A stretch of 64,000 nt of DNA from Actinacidiphila sp. DG2A-62 (GCF_035825295.1 NZ_JAYMGI010000002.1:5199501-5263500); one strand, 5' to 3'. Shown: positions 42,665-52,086, numbered from the stretch's first letter. The notes: generated by a model not told the origin, from the letters alone. Made by a program: numbers and translations.

Positions 42665-44325
42665 GCGCATCCGCAGCCGTCCCGGCGGCGTCGTCGGTCC
42701 ACAGCCTGTGGACGACGGCGGCGCCCGTGGACAAGATCCCGACCCCGCACATCGAGTACGCGCAGCTGTCGCCGGTGCTCATCGTCTTCGGCGCGGCCGC
42801 CCTGGGCATCCTGCTGGAGGCGTTCCTGCCGCGCCGCTCGCGCTACACCGCGCAGGTGGCGGTGTCGGTGGTGGGCCTGGCGGCGGCCTTCGCCGCGGTG
42901 GTGGCGCTGGCCGAGAAGGGCTACGGCACCACCAAGGCGCACATCGCGGCGATGGGCGCGGTCGCCGTCGACGGGCCCGCGCTGTTCCTCCAGGGCACCA
43001 TCCTGCTGGTCGGCATCGTCGCGGTGTTCACCTTCGCCGAACGCCGGCTGGACCCCAAGGCGCACGGCAACAACGTCGACTCCTTCGCCGCACAGGGCTC
43101 CGCGGTGCCCGGCGGCGACCAGGAGAAGGCCGCGGTCAGGGCCGGCTTCACCACCACCGAGGTCTTCCCGCTGCTGCTCTTCGCGGTCGGCGGCATGCTG
43201 ATCTTCCCGGCCGCCAACGACCTGCTGACGCTCTTCGTGGCGCTGGAGGTCTTCTCGCTGCCGCTGTACATCCTGTGCGCGCTGGCCCGCCGCAACCGCC
43301 TGATGTCCCAGGAGGCGGCGGTCAAGTACTTCCTGCTCGGCGCCTTCTCCTCGGCCTTCCTGCTCTTCGGCATCGCCCTGCTGTACGGCTACGCGGGCAC
43401 CGTCTCGTACTCCGGCATCTCCTCGGTGATCGACGGCACGGCCACGATGACGCCGGCGCTCGCGGACTCCACCGGCAACGACGCGCTGCTGCTGATCGGC
43501 CTCGCGATGGTCGCGGTCGGGCTGCTGTTCAAGGTGGGCGCGGTGCCCTTCCACATGTGGACGCCGGACGTCTACCAGGGCGCGCCGACCCCGGTCACCG
43601 GCTTCATGGCCGCCGCGACCAAGGTGGCCGCCTTCGGCGCGCTGCTGCGGCTGCTGTACGTGGTGCTGCCCGGCATGCGCTGGGACTGGCGGCCGGTGAT
43701 GTGGGGCGTCGCGATCGCCACGATGGTGATCGGCGCGGTGATCGCGGTGACGCAGACCGACGTGAAGCGGCTGCTGGCGTACTCCTCGGTCGCCCACGCG
43801 GGCTTCATCCTGGCCGGTGTGATCGCCACCGACAAGAACGGCGTCTCCTCGGTGCTGTTCTACCTGGCCGCGTACTCCTTCGTGACGCTCGGCGCGTTCG
43901 CCGTGGTGACGCTGGTGCGCGACGCCGGCGGCGAGGCCACCCACCTGTCGCGCTGGGCCGGCCTCGGTCGGCGCTCGCCGCTGGTGGCCGCGGTCTTCGC
44001 GGTGTTCCTGCTGGCCTTCGCCGGCATCCCGCTGACCTCCGGCTTCGCGGGGAAGTTCGCGGTGTTCAAGGCCGCCGCGCAGGGCGGCGCGATGCCGCTG
44101 GTGATCGTCGGCGTCATCTCCTCGGCGATCGCGGCGTTCTTCTACATCCGGGTCATCGTGCTGATGTTCTTCAGCGAGCCGAAGGCCGACGGCCCCTCGG
44201 TCGCGGTGCCGTCGCCGCTGACGTCCACGGCGATCGCGATCGGCGTCGCCGTCACGGTGGTGCTGGGCCTGGCGCCGCAGTACTTCCTGGACCTGGCGGA
44301 CAAGGCGGGGGTCTTCGTGCGGTAG
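42661..44325 (+). CDS. nuoN: NADH-quinone oxidoreductase subunit N
   Basis: 554 residues, third antiporter-like subunit and last gene of the operon. Segments: LFVALEVFSLPLYILCALAR (Glu), KVGAVPFHMWTPDVYQGAPT (Lys) and DVKRLLAYSSVAHAGF. GTG start overlaps the nuoM stop; a strong hairpin follows the stop. Confidence 0.97.
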   Translation: MSASAAVPAASSVHSLWTTAAPVDKIPTPHIEYAQLSPVLIVFGAAALGILLEAFLPRRSRYTAQVAVSVVGLAAAFAAVVALAEKGYGTTKAHIAAMGAVAVDGPALFLQGTILLVGIVAVFTFAERRLDPKAHGNNVDSFAAQGSAVPGGDQEKAAVRAGFTTTEVFPLLLFAVGGMLIFPAANDLLTLFVALEVFSLPLYILCALARRNRLMSQEAAVKYFLLGAFSSAFLLFGIALLYGYAGTVSYSGISSVIDGTATMTPALADSTGNDALLLIGLAMVAVGLLFKVGAVPFHMWTPDVYQGAPTPVTGFMAAATKVAAFGALLRLLYVVLPGMRWDWRPVMWGVAIATMVIGAVIAVTQTDVKRLLAYSSVAHAGFILAGVIATDKNGVSSVLFYLAAYSFVTLGAFAVVTLVRDAGGEATHLSRWAGLGRRSPLVAAVFAVFLLAFAGIPLTSGFAGKFAVFKAAAQGGAMPLVIVGVISSAIAAFFYIRVIVLMFFSEPKADGPSVAVPSPLTSTAIAIGVAVTVVLGLAPQYFLDLADKAGVFVR

Positions 44326-44357
44326 CCCCCGCGGGGGTGCTGCCGCGGAACAGCGGT

Positions 44358-44395
44358 GCGGCGCGGCGGTCCGGATGTCCGGGCCGCCGCGCCGC
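44358..44395. terminator. nuo operon terminator hairpin
   Basis: GCGGCGCGGCGG (44358-44369) pairs perfectly with 44384-44395, with an inner CCGG/CCGG step. It sits between nuoN and the convergent deacetylase gene and can stop transcription from both sides. Confidence 0.8.
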
Positions 44396-44422
44396 GTTGT
44401 GGGGGAGGCGAAGGGCGTGCGG

Positions 44423-45490
44423 TCAGCTCGTGGAGCAGCTGACCGTGGGCCACGTCCAGGTGCCGTTGGTCTGGATCGTCACGCCCCAGTTGTTGCCGCT
44501 GCCGTTGGGCTTGGCGGTCAGGACCTGTGCGCTGGGCCAACTGGCGTTGATGTTCCAGGTGGCGATGATCTTCTCCGGCGCGGGGACGTTCATGGTGACC
44601 GTCCAGGTGGTGGAGCCGGTGACCGCCACGTTGAGGTTGTAGCGGTCGCTCCACTGCTGGCCCGCGGAGAGCGTCGCGGTGCAACTGCCGCCGCTGCCGC
44701 CGCCCGTGGTCCCGCCGGTGGTCGTGCCCCCGGTGGTGCTGCCACCGGTGGTCGTGCCGCCGGTCGTCGTGCCCCCGCTCGTGGTCCCGCCGCCCGTGGG
44801 GGCGACGGCGCGACCGGTCTGCGGGGAGATCATCCCGGCGCACAGGCCCTTGGCGGCCAGCGTCTGCGCGATGCGCGGAATCGCCGCCAGGGTGTTGGCC
44901 GGCCACTCGTGCATCAGGATGATCTGGCCGTTGGTGAGCCGGGAGTTGGCCTGCACGATCGCGTCGGTGCTCGCGCCGTTCCAGTCCTGCGAGTCGACGT
45001 CCCAGATGATCTCGGTCAGGCCGTACTTGGCCTCCACCGACTTCAGCGTGCTGTTCGTCTCGCCGTACGGCGGCCGGAACAGCTTGGGCGTGCCCCCGCC
45101 GGCGTTCGCTATCGCCTGCTGGGTGTTGCCGACCTCGGAGTCGATCTGGGCCTGGCTCTCCTGGATCAGGTGCGGGTGGGTGTAGCTGTGGTTGCCCACC
45201 CACATCCCGGCGTTGATTTCCGCCCGCACCTGCGCCGGGTACGAGGCCGCGTACTGGCCCTCGTTGAACATCGTCGCGCGCAGGCCGTTCTGCTGCAGCG
45301 CGCTGAGGATCGCCGGGGTGTGGTCGTTCGACGGGCCGTCGTCGAACGTCAACCCGACATAGCCGTTGCAGCTCGCCGCCTGCGACACGGTGGCGTTCGC
45401 GCCGACGGCCAAGGCGCCCGCCACGGCCGCGGCCGCGGCGGCCAGCCCCGCGACCAGCATGCGCAGCCCGCGGTGGTTTCGAGTCCGCAT
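44423..45490 (-). CDS. Secreted CE4 polysaccharide deacetylase with CBM2 (acetylxylan esterase-like)
   Basis: 355 residues. Signal peptide (about 1-40, hydrophobic core LVAGLAAAAAAVAGALAVGA). NodB/CE4 domain: LTFDDGPS (metal-binding Asp pair), HSYTHP (metal His), RPPYGE and ILMHEW. A Gly/Thr-rich linker leads to a C-terminal family 2 carbohydrate-binding module with paired Cys (GSCTATLSAGQQWSDRY to WTWPTVSCSTS). It removes O-acetyl groups from xylan outside the cell, clearing the way for xylanase. It lies 17 bases after the xylanase gene, one operon, an arrangement like xlnB-axeA of Streptomyces lividans. Chitin deacetylase activity is the main alternative. Confidence 0.9.
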   Translation of the reverse strand: MRTRNHRGLRMLVAGLAAAAAAVAGALAVGANATVSQAASCNGYVGLTFDDGPSNDHTPAILSALQQNGLRATMFNEGQYAASYPAQVRAEINAGMWVGNHSYTHPHLIQESQAQIDSEVGNTQQAIANAGGGTPKLFRPPYGETNSTLKSVEAKYGLTEIIWDVDSQDWNGASTDAIVQANSRLTNGQIILMHEWPANTLAAIPRIAQTLAAKGLCAGMISPQTGRAVAPTGGGTTSGGTTTGGTTTGGSTTGGTTTGGTTGGGSGGSCTATLSAGQQWSDRYNLNVAVTGSTTWTVTMNVPAPEKIIATWNINASWPSAQVLTAKPNGSGNNWGVTIQTNGTWTWPTVSCSTS

Positions 45491-45507
45491 GAGGGGTCCC
45501 CCTCCTC

Positions 45508-46560
45508 TCAGCTCGTGGTGCAGGAGACGGAGGGCCAGGTCCAGGTGCCGTTGGTCTGGATGGTGACGCCCCAGTTGTTGCCGCTGCCGTTGGGCTTGGC
45601 GGTCAGGACCTGGGCGCTGGGCCAGGAGGCGTTGATGTTCCAGGTGGCGATCATCTTCTCGGGCGACGGCAGGGTCATCGTCACGGTCCACGAGTTGGAG
45701 CCGGAGACCGAGACGTTGAGGTTGTAGCGGTCGCTCCACTGGTCGCCGGCCGACAGCGTCGCGGTGCAGCCGCTGCCGCCTCCGCCGGTCGTGCCGCCGG
45801 TGGTGGTCCCGCCGGTGGTGCTGCCGCCGGTCGTGCTGCCGCCGGTGGTGCCGCCGCCGCTGCTGCCGAGGGTGATGTTGGAGTTGCCGCTGGACTGGTA
45901 GCCCTCGGTGGCGAGGATCTCGTAGTTGAAGGTGCCGAGGTTCATGCCGTGGCTGGCCCAGGCGTTGAAGTGGTTGGCGACGGATATCGTGCCGCCGGTC
46001 CGCTTGGACTGCCGGACGCTCCAGTACTGGTTGAACGTCGCGGTGCCGATGATGGAAGGCGCGTTGTAGCGGGTGGTCTCGTAGATGTCGTACGTGCCGC
46101 CGTCGCTGGTGACGGTGCCCTTGTAGGTGCCGGTGGGCCGGTACGTGCCGTAGTTGTCGACGATGTAGTACTCGACCAGCGGGCTGGTGGTCCACCCGTA
46201 GAGCGACAGGTACGCGTTGCCCGACGGGTTGAACGAGCCGGAGTACGTCACCGGGTTGCGCGACCCGGTGCTCCAGCCCTTGCCGGCCACGAAGTTGCCG
46301 ACGTTGCTCCAGTTGGTGCTGTAGTTGCCGCCGGAGCCGAGGTTCATCGACACCGACCCGCCGCCGTCGGTCCAGAACGAGTAGAAGTACCCGTTGTTGT
46401 TGCCGGTGCCGGAGGTGGTGATGACGGTGTCGGCGTTGGCGGTGCCCGGCAGGATCATCGCCGCGACCGCGACCAGCACGGTGGCGCAGATCCCGCTGAG
46501 CAGCAGCCGCAGCCTGCCGAGCCCCGCCCGCCGGTGCGGACGTGCGGATACGTCGTTCAT
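45508..46560 (-). CDS. Secreted GH11 endo-1,4-beta-xylanase with CBM2
   Basis: 350 residues. Signal peptide with core LLLSGICATVLVAVAAMILP. The GH11 beta-jelly-roll follows: catalytic nucleophile Glu in PLVEYYIVDNYG and acid/base Glu in ILATEGYQSSG. A Gly/Thr linker precedes a CBM2 nearly identical to that of the next gene, over about 90 residues. GGAGGAAG precedes the ATG at 46560. It hydrolyses the xylan backbone outside the cell. A TTGACA promoter and CGAAA palindromes lie upstream. Confidence 0.95.
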   Translation of the reverse strand: MNDVSARPHRRAGLGRLRLLLSGICATVLVAVAAMILPGTANADTVITTSGTGNNNGYFYSFWTDGGGSVSMNLGSGGNYSTNWSNVGNFVAGKGWSTGSRNPVTYSGSFNPSGNAYLSLYGWTTSPLVEYYIVDNYGTYRPTGTYKGTVTSDGGTYDIYETTRYNAPSIIGTATFNQYWSVRQSKRTGGTISVANHFNAWASHGMNLGTFNYEILATEGYQSSGNSNITLGSSGGGTTGGSTTGGSTTGGTTTGGTTGGGGSGCTATLSAGDQWSDRYNLNVSVSGSNSWTVTMTLPSPEKMIATWNINASWPSAQVLTAKPNGSGNNWGVTIQTNGTWTWPSVSCTTS

Positions 46561-46636
46561 GTGCGTGCTTCCTCCTGGTGTGTGGGGGTGATGTGGGGGT
46601 GTGTGGGGGAGTGGGACGCCCCAGGGAGCACCGGTC

Positions 46637-46694
46637 AGTGTTGGTCTGCCCATGACGGGTGTCAACAGTTTCGGCACGATTATCGAAAGCTTCG
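46637..46694 (-). promoter_or_regulatory. Xylanase promoter candidate and operator-like repeat
   Basis: On the minus strand TTGACA (46665-46660), a 17-bp spacer and AACACT (46642-46637). Just upstream, TTTCG (46669-46673) and CGAAAGCTTCG (46684-46694) give an inverted CGAAA arrangement, the pentanucleotide known from actinomycete xylanase promoters. A LacI-type sugar repressor is the usual binder. Confidence 0.6.
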
Positions 46695-46814
46695 ACTCCG
46701 GTGTGGGCGTGGTGAGTTGACGTCTCCGCATGTCAGCGTGGTAACGCGCGTAGTGGAGCGCCATGCCCCGCGAAGGCATCGGGGACGTGGGTCACCGGTC
46801 GACGCTCGCCGTGT

Positions 46815-46836
46815 CGAAACTTTCGAAAACTTTTCG
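46815..46836 (-). promoter_or_regulatory. Overlapping CGAAA palindromes upstream of the xylanase gene
   Basis: CGAAACTTTCG (46815-46825) and CGAAAACTTTTCG (46824-46836) are two perfect odd-length palindromes sharing a CG. They lie about 255 bases before the xylanase start and stand out as AT-rich in GC-rich surroundings. Confidence 0.6.
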
Positions 46837-46911
46837 GCGCGATGCGGCGGCGGTGGGCGGCGGCGTCGGGTCGCGCCGGCGGCCGGGCCGGGACGCCCCC
46901 GGCCGGGCCGG

Positions 46912-47418
46912 TCAGTCGACGACGAACGGCGTGGGCTTCGGGGCCAGCTCGAGCTGTGCCTGGATGAACGCCTTGCTCATGAACTGCAGCACCGGCCGCG
47001 GCCCCGGGTGGCTGCTGCTGACCCGGGCGCGGAGGAGGTCGCCGTCGTCCTCGGTGTCCGCGATGTGGATCAGGTAGTCCTCGCCGGCTGCGGCGGAGGC
47101 GTCCTCGGGCAGCAGCCGGAGCATCGCGGGACTGTCCGCGTCGACGATCGCGTTGCGGCGCATCGACGCGATGGTGGAGGTGATGTCGCCGCGGTGCATC
47201 AACCAGACGTCCACGGTGTCGCGGTCGGCGGTCACATGGCTGCTCCAGCCGGCCGGGAGGCGACCGGAGACGTCGCGCTGTATCCGGTCGGTGTCGGCGC
47301 GCGGGCGGCCCGCGTCGCCGCCGCCGAGGAGGACGACGACCGTCGTCGCCGCGGCCCCCACCACGACGACCGCGCCGGCGAGGGCGACGGACCTGGCTCT
47401 CCTCATGAGCGCGAGCAT
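46912..47418 (-). CDS. Small membrane-anchored or secreted protein of unknown function
   Basis: 168 residues from the ATG at 47418; a second ATG four codons on (47406) is possible. A basic start and one hydrophobic segment (ALAGAVVVVGAAATTVVVLL) suggest a signal anchor. The outer part is mixed alpha/beta with no Cys and no motif recognised; it contains VDVWLMHRGDITSTIASMRR and LQFMSKAFIQAQLELAP. No clear ribosome site. It stands alone between the xylanase control region and a methyltransferase. Confidence 0.65.
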   Translation of the reverse strand: MLALMRRARSVALAGAVVVVGAAATTVVVLLGGGDAGRPRADTDRIQRDVSGRLPAGWSSHVTADRDTVDVWLMHRGDITSTIASMRRNAIVDADSPAMLRLLPEDASAAAGEDYLIHIADTEDDGDLLRARVSSSHPGPRPVLQFMSKAFIQAQLELAPKPTPFVVD

Positions 47419-47580
47419 ATGCCCCGGACGCTTCCACGTCCCGACCCCTACGTGACAACCCCCGACCCGGGGTCGGCGGCCGGCGACCCGTTGCCCACGC
47501 CCCGCGACCGGCGGCCGGCGATCCTCGTCCGCGGCTGCCCTTTACGCCGACCCCCGCAGCGGCTGCCCGGTTCGCCGACC

Positions 47581-47614
47581 CCGGCGGGGCCGACCGGTCG
47601 ACCGACCCCGCCGG
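47581..47614. terminator. Hairpin after the methyltransferase gene
   Basis: CCGGCGGGG (47581-47589) pairs with 47606-47614; the loop itself contains the palindrome CGACCGGTCG. It lies just beyond the methyltransferase stop on the minus strand. Confidence 0.6.
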
Positions 47615-47623
47615 GCCGACCGG

Positions 47624-48514
47624 CTAGCGGACCTCGGCCGAGGCGAGCAGCGCGCGGTGGGGGAGTGCGAGCAGGCCGTCGGGGCGGCGGAACTCCGCGG
47701 CCAGCGCCTCGTAGTGCGCGTGTATCTCGGCGATCACCTCCGGGGGCTGGGCCACGACGGTCTGGCCGACCGAAGCGATTCCCGCGGCCGGGCCCGACCA
47801 CCACACGTCCGCGTCCACGACGTGGTCCCAGGCCAGCGACCGCGTCCGCGCGCCCGGCAGCCCCGCCGCGGCGAACAGCGCCGCCAACCCCGCCTCGGTG
47901 CGCGGGAAGTCCTCCTCGGCGTCCACCTCCGGCACCGACGCCGGGCGCTCGACCCCGGCGGCCTGGACCGCGCGGCCCAGCAGCGCCTGGCCGGGCGCGT
48001 GCGGCGCGGACCACACGGTGAGCGCTATCCGGCCGCCCGGCGCGGTCACCCGGCGCAGCTCCGCCAGCGCGGCGGCCGGGCGGCCCACGTGGTTGAGCAC
48101 GAAGTTGGCGACCACCGCGTCGAACGCACCGTCCGGGAACGGCAGATCGGGCAGCAGCGCATGCCGTACCTCGGCCTCCGGCACCGACCGCGCGGCCCGC
48201 GCGACCATGGACGGCTCGGCGTCCACGGCCGTCACCCGCGCGCCCCGCGCCACCGCCGCCGCGGCGACCGTGCCGGGGCCGGTTCCCACGTCCAGCACGC
48301 GTATCCCGGCGGTCCCCTCGGCCCGCACGTCCGAACCCGCGCCCGCCCGTACGTCCGCCGCGTCCAGCAGGTACGGCACCGCGTACCGGCACAGCTCCGC
48401 GAAACTCCCGGCGTACGCCTCCGCGCGCCCCTTCCACGCGCGCCGCTCGAACGCGTCGAACGCGTTCACGTCCCCCGCGCCCGCCGTACCGACCGCACCG
48501 CCCGTCGCCTTCAT
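47624..48514 (-). CDS. Class I SAM-dependent methyltransferase
   Basis: 296 residues. Motif I VLDVGTGPGTVAAAA (about 73-87), motif II VTAVDAEPSMVARA, a VVANFVLNHVGRP segment and RRVTAPGGRIALTVW place it in the Methyltransf_11/UbiE-like group. Substrate unknown; no biosynthetic partners are adjacent. The ATG at 48514 lacks a strong ribosome site. Confidence 0.85.
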   Translation of the reverse strand: MKATGGAVGTAGAGDVNAFDAFERRAWKGRAEAYAGSFAELCRYAVPYLLDAADVRAGAGSDVRAEGTAGIRVLDVGTGPGTVAAAAVARGARVTAVDAEPSMVARAARSVPEAEVRHALLPDLPFPDGAFDAVVANFVLNHVGRPAAALAELRRVTAPGGRIALTVWSAPHAPGQALLGRAVQAAGVERPASVPEVDAEEDFPRTEAGLAALFAAAGLPGARTRSLAWDHVVDADVWWSGPAAGIASVGQTVVAQPPEVIAEIHAHYEALAAEFRRPDGLLALPHRALLASAEVR

Positions 48515-48652
48515 GATGTCCCCGCCCCTCGTGCCGTTCTCACAAGGAGCAACTTCCGGTCACACCGGCCGGTTCCCGCGTGGCGCGCAGGTCACCCGTC
48601 CGGAGCGGCGCAGCCCGGACCTCGCAGCACGGACCCGCGGCTCAGGGCGGGT

Positions 48653-49783
48653 TTACGCCTCTGCCGCGTCCCCCCGCTGCGCCGGTCCGTCCGTGTCCCG
48701 TTCCGGCTCCGGGGGCGGCGTCGGAGTCGCCGTGTCCGTCGGAGCCGCCGGCACGGCTGGAGGCTGGGGCGGGAGCGGTGGCGCGTCGGCCGGAGACGGC
48801 GGCGGGATTAGCCCGACCGCCGGCTGCGGCAGCCCGTTGTCGAACACGCCCTTGCTCACCGTCCGCGCGAAGTCGATGAGCATCTGCACCTGCCCCTCGA
48901 CCTGGTGCCGCTGCACGACGCCCTTGTCGATCAGCCGGCTCAGATACTCCAGCGCGCCCTGCCGCTGCTCCTTCGCCTCCGCCTGGAGCGCGCCGAAGAC
49001 CTCCGCGGCGCGCGACGGGTCCTGCGCCAGCAGCACCGCGTACTGCTCCGCCTCACCCGCCTCGATCAGCCGCCGCGCGTCCGCCAGATTCGCCTGCAGC
49101 CGCGCGGCGTTGGCGCGGTCCGCGGCCGACTGGACCGTCGCGGTGTGCTGCACCTGGAGCATCCGCTGGTTGTGGTCGGACGCGGCGCGGCCGAGGTCGA
49201 TGCGGACGAAGACCTGGGTGATCAGGCCGATGTCCGTGCCGAAGGGCGACCAGTTGCCGCCCGACAGCACCGCCTGGATCGCCTCGTCCGCGGCCTGCGC
49301 GCCGTCCAGGCCGTGCCGGCGGGTGATCGACCGCAGCCGCGCCAGCAGCGGCGGACGCAGCATCTTCTCCACGTCCACCACCCGCTTCTCGGCGACCAGA
49401 TGGAAGTCGGCGACCTCCCAGTTGACGTCCACCGCGCAGGTGAAGTCCGCCTGGTCGCCGAGCGTCGGCAACTGCATCTCGAACGACGCCTGGTGCCGGC
49501 CGCGCGCGATGTGGCACACCGACGTCGGCTTGCCGAACACCGGCTTGCCGTGGTGCTGCGCGCCGCGCACGGTGATCACGCTGTAGCCGCCGTTGCGGTA
49601 GAAGACCACCGACGCGATCTGCGCGCCGTGGTGCTTGTAACCGCCCTGCGGCACGAACTCCTTCAGGAACGGCCCCTGGAGCTGGTGGGGGAGCTCCACG
49701 TCCTGCGGGGCCTTCGCCCAGGGCCCCGCCGCTGCCTGCGGCTGCTGCCAGCCCCCCTGCCGCTGCCACCCGTTGTTGCTCAT
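48653..49783 (-). CDS. SPFH/band-7-like protein, third gene of an overlapping operon
   Basis: 376 residues. A Gln/Trp-rich start (NNGWQRQGGWQQPQ) is followed by a beta-rich region (ASVVFYRNGGYSVITVRG, then FTCAVDVNWEVADF). Then a helical stretch PPLLARLRSITRRHG, an IDLGRAASDHNQRMLQVQHT segment and a long charged coiled-coil helix follow, ending in a Pro-rich tail. This order resembles SPFH (stomatin/prohibitin) proteins, which assemble on membranes, but no N-terminal membrane span is seen. Its ATG overlaps the stop of the P-loop gene (ATGA). Function unknown; a scaffold for the two upstream proteins is inference. Confidence 0.6.
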   Translation of the reverse strand: MSNNGWQRQGGWQQPQAAAGPWAKAPQDVELPHQLQGPFLKEFVPQGGYKHHGAQIASVVFYRNGGYSVITVRGAQHHGKPVFGKPTSVCHIARGRHQASFEMQLPTLGDQADFTCAVDVNWEVADFHLVAEKRVVDVEKMLRPPLLARLRSITRRHGLDGAQAADEAIQAVLSGGNWSPFGTDIGLITQVFVRIDLGRAASDHNQRMLQVQHTATVQSAADRANAARLQANLADARRLIEAGEAEQYAVLLAQDPSRAAEVFGALQAEAKEQRQGALEYLSRLIDKGVVQRHQVEGQVQMLIDFARTVSKGVFDNGLPQPAVGLIPPPSPADAPPLPPQPPAVPAAPTDTATPTPPPEPERDTDGPAQRGDAAEA

Positions 49784-52086
49784 CGTGTCCCTGCTCTCTC
49801 TATCGCCTGCCGCAGGCGGTGGGTCTGCTCCTGCCCCAGCGGGGCGTCGGGGTCGTCGGACAGTTCCTTCAGCAGCGACAGCAGCCGCTGCCGGTCGTCG
49901 GGGCCGAACACCAGCAGCGGGAGGAAGGACGTGACCTGCTCCTCCCACGGCTTGCCGCGGCAGCCGCGCAGCCAGCCGGTGAGCGCTTCGAGCGCCGGCT
50001 CGTACGAGCGGCTGGTGTTCAGCGCGGTCCACAGTAACCCGGCGATCTCCCGGGCCCGTTCGGGATGCGCCGCGCACAGGGCGAGCGCCAGCGGCCAGGA
50101 GCCGAGGCCGTCCAGTTCGGGTGCCGGGTTCCACACGTCGTCGGTGAGGAAGTCGCACAGCGTCAACGTCGCGACCAGGCCCAGGTCCTGGTGCTCGCGC
50201 CGGTTGTCGCCCAGCCAGCCGCGGATGCGGGCCAGCGGCTCGCGCGAGGAGCTGAAACCGGCCAGGTGCACCACGCTCTCCGCGGCGACCGCGCGCAGCC
50301 TGCCCTCCTCCCAGGTGCCGATCCGGCCGAGCCGGCCCAGCGCCTCGGACACGGTCGTCGTGGCCGTGCCGCGGGCGAGCACCGCGGCCGCCGTCCAGCG
50401 CAGGTCGGCGTCGGCGCTCTCGTCCCACGACGTGACCACCGCCCGCAGCGCGGCGCCCACTTGGGGGTCGCCGAGCACCGACTCCAGCGCGGTCGCCACG
50501 AACAGCCCGCGCCTGGCCTGTTCGGCCTCGGCCATCGGCGTGAGCAGCTCGCTGAGGGTGTACACGCAGTCGTGCCGGCACAGCTCGCCGGAGGCGACCG
50601 CGGCCCTGGTCCACACGTCGGGGCGCGGGTCCTGGCACAGCGAGTCCAGCCAACGCAGCACCGGGCCGCGCATGTTGTGGTGGTGCTCCCACACGTACGC
50701 CAGCAGCGCGGGCGCCAGGCCCTCGCCGCCGAACCTGACCGTGCGCACCGGGATGTCCTCGCCGCTGACCAGCGGTTGCGGCCGCACCTCGGTGACCGCG
50801 CGGGTCGAGGCGAGCCGGGCCTCCAGCCCGTCGCCGAGCAGCGGCCGGCCGATCACCCGCTCCGGCTCGGCGGTCACCGCCAGCTCCCACGCGAGCAACT
50901 CCGCCGCCTCCGCGACGGTGTTGAACGAGCCGCGGCCGAAGACGGCCATCGCGATGCGGTACGCCGCGTCGCGCAGCACGGGCAGCGTCTCGGCCGCGCC
51001 GCCGCCGAACCACTGGTGGATCTGGGCGGCCGGGAAGCCGCGGCACTCCGCGACGAGCCGGTCCTCGGTGAGCACGCCGGTCGCGCAGTTCGCGACCAGC
51101 ACGGCGAACCGCGCGGCCTCCGCCGGCAGCAGGCGGTCCAGGCCGAGCGCCGCGCGCACCGACGGCCGGCCGGCCAGCTCCAGCGCGGTGGCCCCCAACG
51201 CCTCGGCCCGCTCACCGAGTTCGGCCGCCAGATGGGAGGCCAGGACCGCGTCCGCGGCGGCCGGCTCGTGCAGCCGGTGGTAACGGCTCGGGCCCGGCGC
51301 CGCTTCGCCGGGCCGCCCCGCGACCCCGGCCCGGCCCGGGTCGGGCACGGTGAGCAGCACCGCGTACGAGTCGCGCCCGGCCAGGGTCCGCGACAGCCGG
51401 TCCAGATGGAGTTCGTCGGGCAGTCCGGCGGCGGCCGGCTCCAGTGCGTAGCCGTGCCGCTCGGCCACCGCGCCGTCGCCGTCGAGGGCGGCCAGGTCGG
51501 TGTGCGGGTCGAGCCGCGAGACCGCGCCGCGGGCCATGTCGTCCAGCAGCGACAGCGCGGTGAACATCCGCCCGGTGCCCGGCTGCCCCGACAGCACCAG
51601 CAACCGGTCGGCCGCCAACTGGGCCTTGAGCGCGGCGTATCCCGGCGGCTCCGCGAACCGGTCGCGCAGCCTGCGCAGTTCGTCCTCCGGCAGCGGCCCG
51701 GCCAGCAGCCGCTGCTGCCGGCCGAACGGACTGCTGTCGCCGAACTGGAAGTTGACCGAGCCGATCTCGCCGCCGATGTACGTGCTCGCGTCGTGCAGCG
51801 AGAACGCGGCGCGCGACTCGCGGGCGATGCGGGCCGCGCCGCCGCCCGCGTCCGTCCGGCCGTCCTTCGCGCCGGGTTCGCCCGCCGGAGCCGCCGAACA
51901 GGCCCTCGGCGGCCTGGGGTTCGGCCGGCTGCTGACCCTGGTCGGGGCGCCCATGCGCGCCGCCCGCGGGGTTGGCGCTGCCCGCGCCCCGCCGGCCGGT
52001 GCGCCGGGACCCCGCCCGCCCGCGGGACCGCCCGCGCCGCCCGCCGGCGCCGCGGGCCCCGCGCCTGCCGCGCCCTCACCGCTCAC
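49780..52086 (-). CDS. Large protein with degenerate P-loop and helical repeats
   Basis: 768 residues, GTG start overlapping the upstream stop (GTGA). The first 90 residues are Ala/Gly/Pro-rich. Then SLHDASTYIGGEIGSVNFQF and GDSSPFG (about 98-120) precede a Walker A-like LLVLSGQPGTGRMFTAL (about 165), in which the usual GK(S/T) is GRM, and a Walker B-like SYAVLLTVPD. The remaining 500 residues are helical with HEAT-like pairs (LRWTAAAVLARG, LRAVAAESVVHLAG). It recalls STAND-type signalling ATPases but may not hydrolyse ATP. No named family assigned. Confidence 0.6.
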   Translation of the reverse strand: MSGEGAAGAGPAAPAGGAGGPAGGRGPGAPAGGARAAPTPRAARMGAPTRVSSRPNPRPPRACSAAPAGEPGAKDGRTDAGGGAARIARESRAAFSLHDASTYIGGEIGSVNFQFGDSSPFGRQQRLLAGPLPEDELRRLRDRFAEPPGYAALKAQLAADRLLVLSGQPGTGRMFTALSLLDDMARGAVSRLDPHTDLAALDGDGAVAERHGYALEPAAAGLPDELHLDRLSRTLAGRDSYAVLLTVPDPGRAGVAGRPGEAAPGPSRYHRLHEPAAADAVLASHLAAELGERAEALGATALELAGRPSVRAALGLDRLLPAEAARFAVLVANCATGVLTEDRLVAECRGFPAAQIHQWFGGGAAETLPVLRDAAYRIAMAVFGRGSFNTVAEAAELLAWELAVTAEPERVIGRPLLGDGLEARLASTRAVTEVRPQPLVSGEDIPVRTVRFGGEGLAPALLAYVWEHHHNMRGPVLRWLDSLCQDPRPDVWTRAAVASGELCRHDCVYTLSELLTPMAEAEQARRGLFVATALESVLGDPQVGAALRAVVTSWDESADADLRWTAAAVLARGTATTTVSEALGRLGRIGTWEEGRLRAVAAESVVHLAGFSSSREPLARIRGWLGDNRREHQDLGLVATLTLCDFLTDDVWNPAPELDGLGSWPLALALCAAHPERAREIAGLLWTALNTSRSYEPALEALTGWLRGCRGKPWEEQVTSFLPLLVFGPDDRQRLLSLLKELSDDPDAPLGQEQTHRLRQAIERAGTR

